Assembly: GCF_036634175.1 (NCBI RefSeq)
Contig: NZ_JAZIFX010000001.1
Location: 3,658,001 to 3,722,000 of the forward strand
From: Streptomyces sp. P9-A2
Lineage (GTDB): Bacteria; Actinomycetota; Actinomycetes; Streptomycetales; Streptomycetaceae
DNA: 64,000 bases
Direction: 5' to 3'
The notes beneath the pieces are model-generated. The model made no database searches. It was not told the DNA's origin and was given only the letters and a program-made list of their open reading frames with translations. This document shows positions 63,804 to 64,000 of the stretch, in pieces. Each line of letters starts with the position of its first letter. The first letter of the stretch is position 1. Position numbers and translations under genes: made by a program.

Positions 63804-64000
63804 GTGGCAGACGAACGAACAACATCGCTCGGCCCGACCGGGGAGCAGGTGCGCGCCAACGTGCAGCGACTCCGCGAGTCCGCCGGCCTGACGAAGAAGC
63901 AGCTCTCTGACCGCGTCGGCGAACTCGGACGTACCATCCCGCCCCTGGGTATCTCCAGGATCGAGATGGGCACGCGCCGGGTCGACGCCGACGACTTGGT
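63804..64000 (+). CDS. XRE-family regulator, N-terminal part
   Basis: The frame runs off the window end. MADERTTSLGPTGEQVRANVQRLRESAGLTKKQLSDRVGELGRTIPPLGISRIEMGTRRVDADDLV is a Cro/CI-type helix-turn-helix. It is the likely repressor of the element. GTG at 63804 has no clear ribosome site and may be leaderless. The integrase probably follows it to the right. Confidence 0.85.
   Translation, partial: MADERTTSLGPTGEQVRANVQRLRESAGLTKKQLSDRVGELGRTIPPLGISRIEMGTRRVDADDL

Overview
The window is high-GC actinobacterial DNA, almost certainly from a Streptomyces chromosome. Codons are strongly G/C-ending, TTA is rare, and GTG starts with 4-bp stop/start overlaps are common. The first 24 kb follow the gene order I remember from the S. 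coelicolor otsA-nagKA-cdgB neighbourhood.

Region 1 (1-24.1 kb) is core chromosome. It holds the end of a glucosyl-3-phosphoglycerate synthase gene, trehalose synthesis (otsA, otsB), amino-sugar catabolism (nagK-nagA behind two DasR-type sites), a PfkB sugar kinase, a membrane-anchored carbohydrate-binding protein, a GAF-PAS-GGDEF diguanylate cyclase, ArfB, TerD, a lipoprotein M1 peptidase, a quinone-reductase-like gene behind a perfect SoxR-type box, and a tightly coupled APC permease/VOC/MmcQ operon.

Region 2 (24.2-44.6 kb) is a biosynthetic gene cluster on the minus strand. An N-hydroxylase, a cupin, a MetRS-like protein with a zinc knuckle and a DAO-family oxidase match the known machinery that joins N6-hydroxylysine to an amino acid to make a hydrazine. 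Around this core lie an FkbH-type glyceryl-loading protein, an ACP, an atypical KAS III, two ATP-grasp ligases, an arginine-deiminase/DDAH-like enzyme, a substrate-binding-protein homologue without a signal peptide, an antiporter, an MFS exporter and an M1 aminopeptidase homologue that has lost its zinc site. A ParB/StrR-type regulator with a TTA codon and a StrR-type palindrome inside its own gene heads the cluster. I read this as a pathway to a hydrazine- or hydrazide-containing pseudopeptide; the product is unknown.

Region 3 (44.9-55.6 kb) lies between two identical 44-bp copies of the 3' half of a tRNA-Thr gene. It is an old integrated element. It holds an IS5-family element with a DUF6221-like passenger gene, an IS3-family element, a repeat-protein gene broken by the first IS, a six-gene minus-strand operon (NDK, small protein, CYTH, HD, unknown 464-aa protein, methyltransferase), two Nudix genes and the C-terminal stub of a tyrosine integrase behind a 95-bp MITE-like insertion.

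Region 4 (55.6 kb to the window end) is a second element in the same tRNA. It has an XRE regulator, an excisionase-like gene, a primase-polymerase, a RepA-like ATPase, small zinc proteins, an HK97-type major capsid protein without terminase or portal in view, a GntR-type regulator and an HNH nuclease. This looks like a phage satellite or a hybrid integrative element. The intact tRNA and the working integrase should lie to the right of the window.
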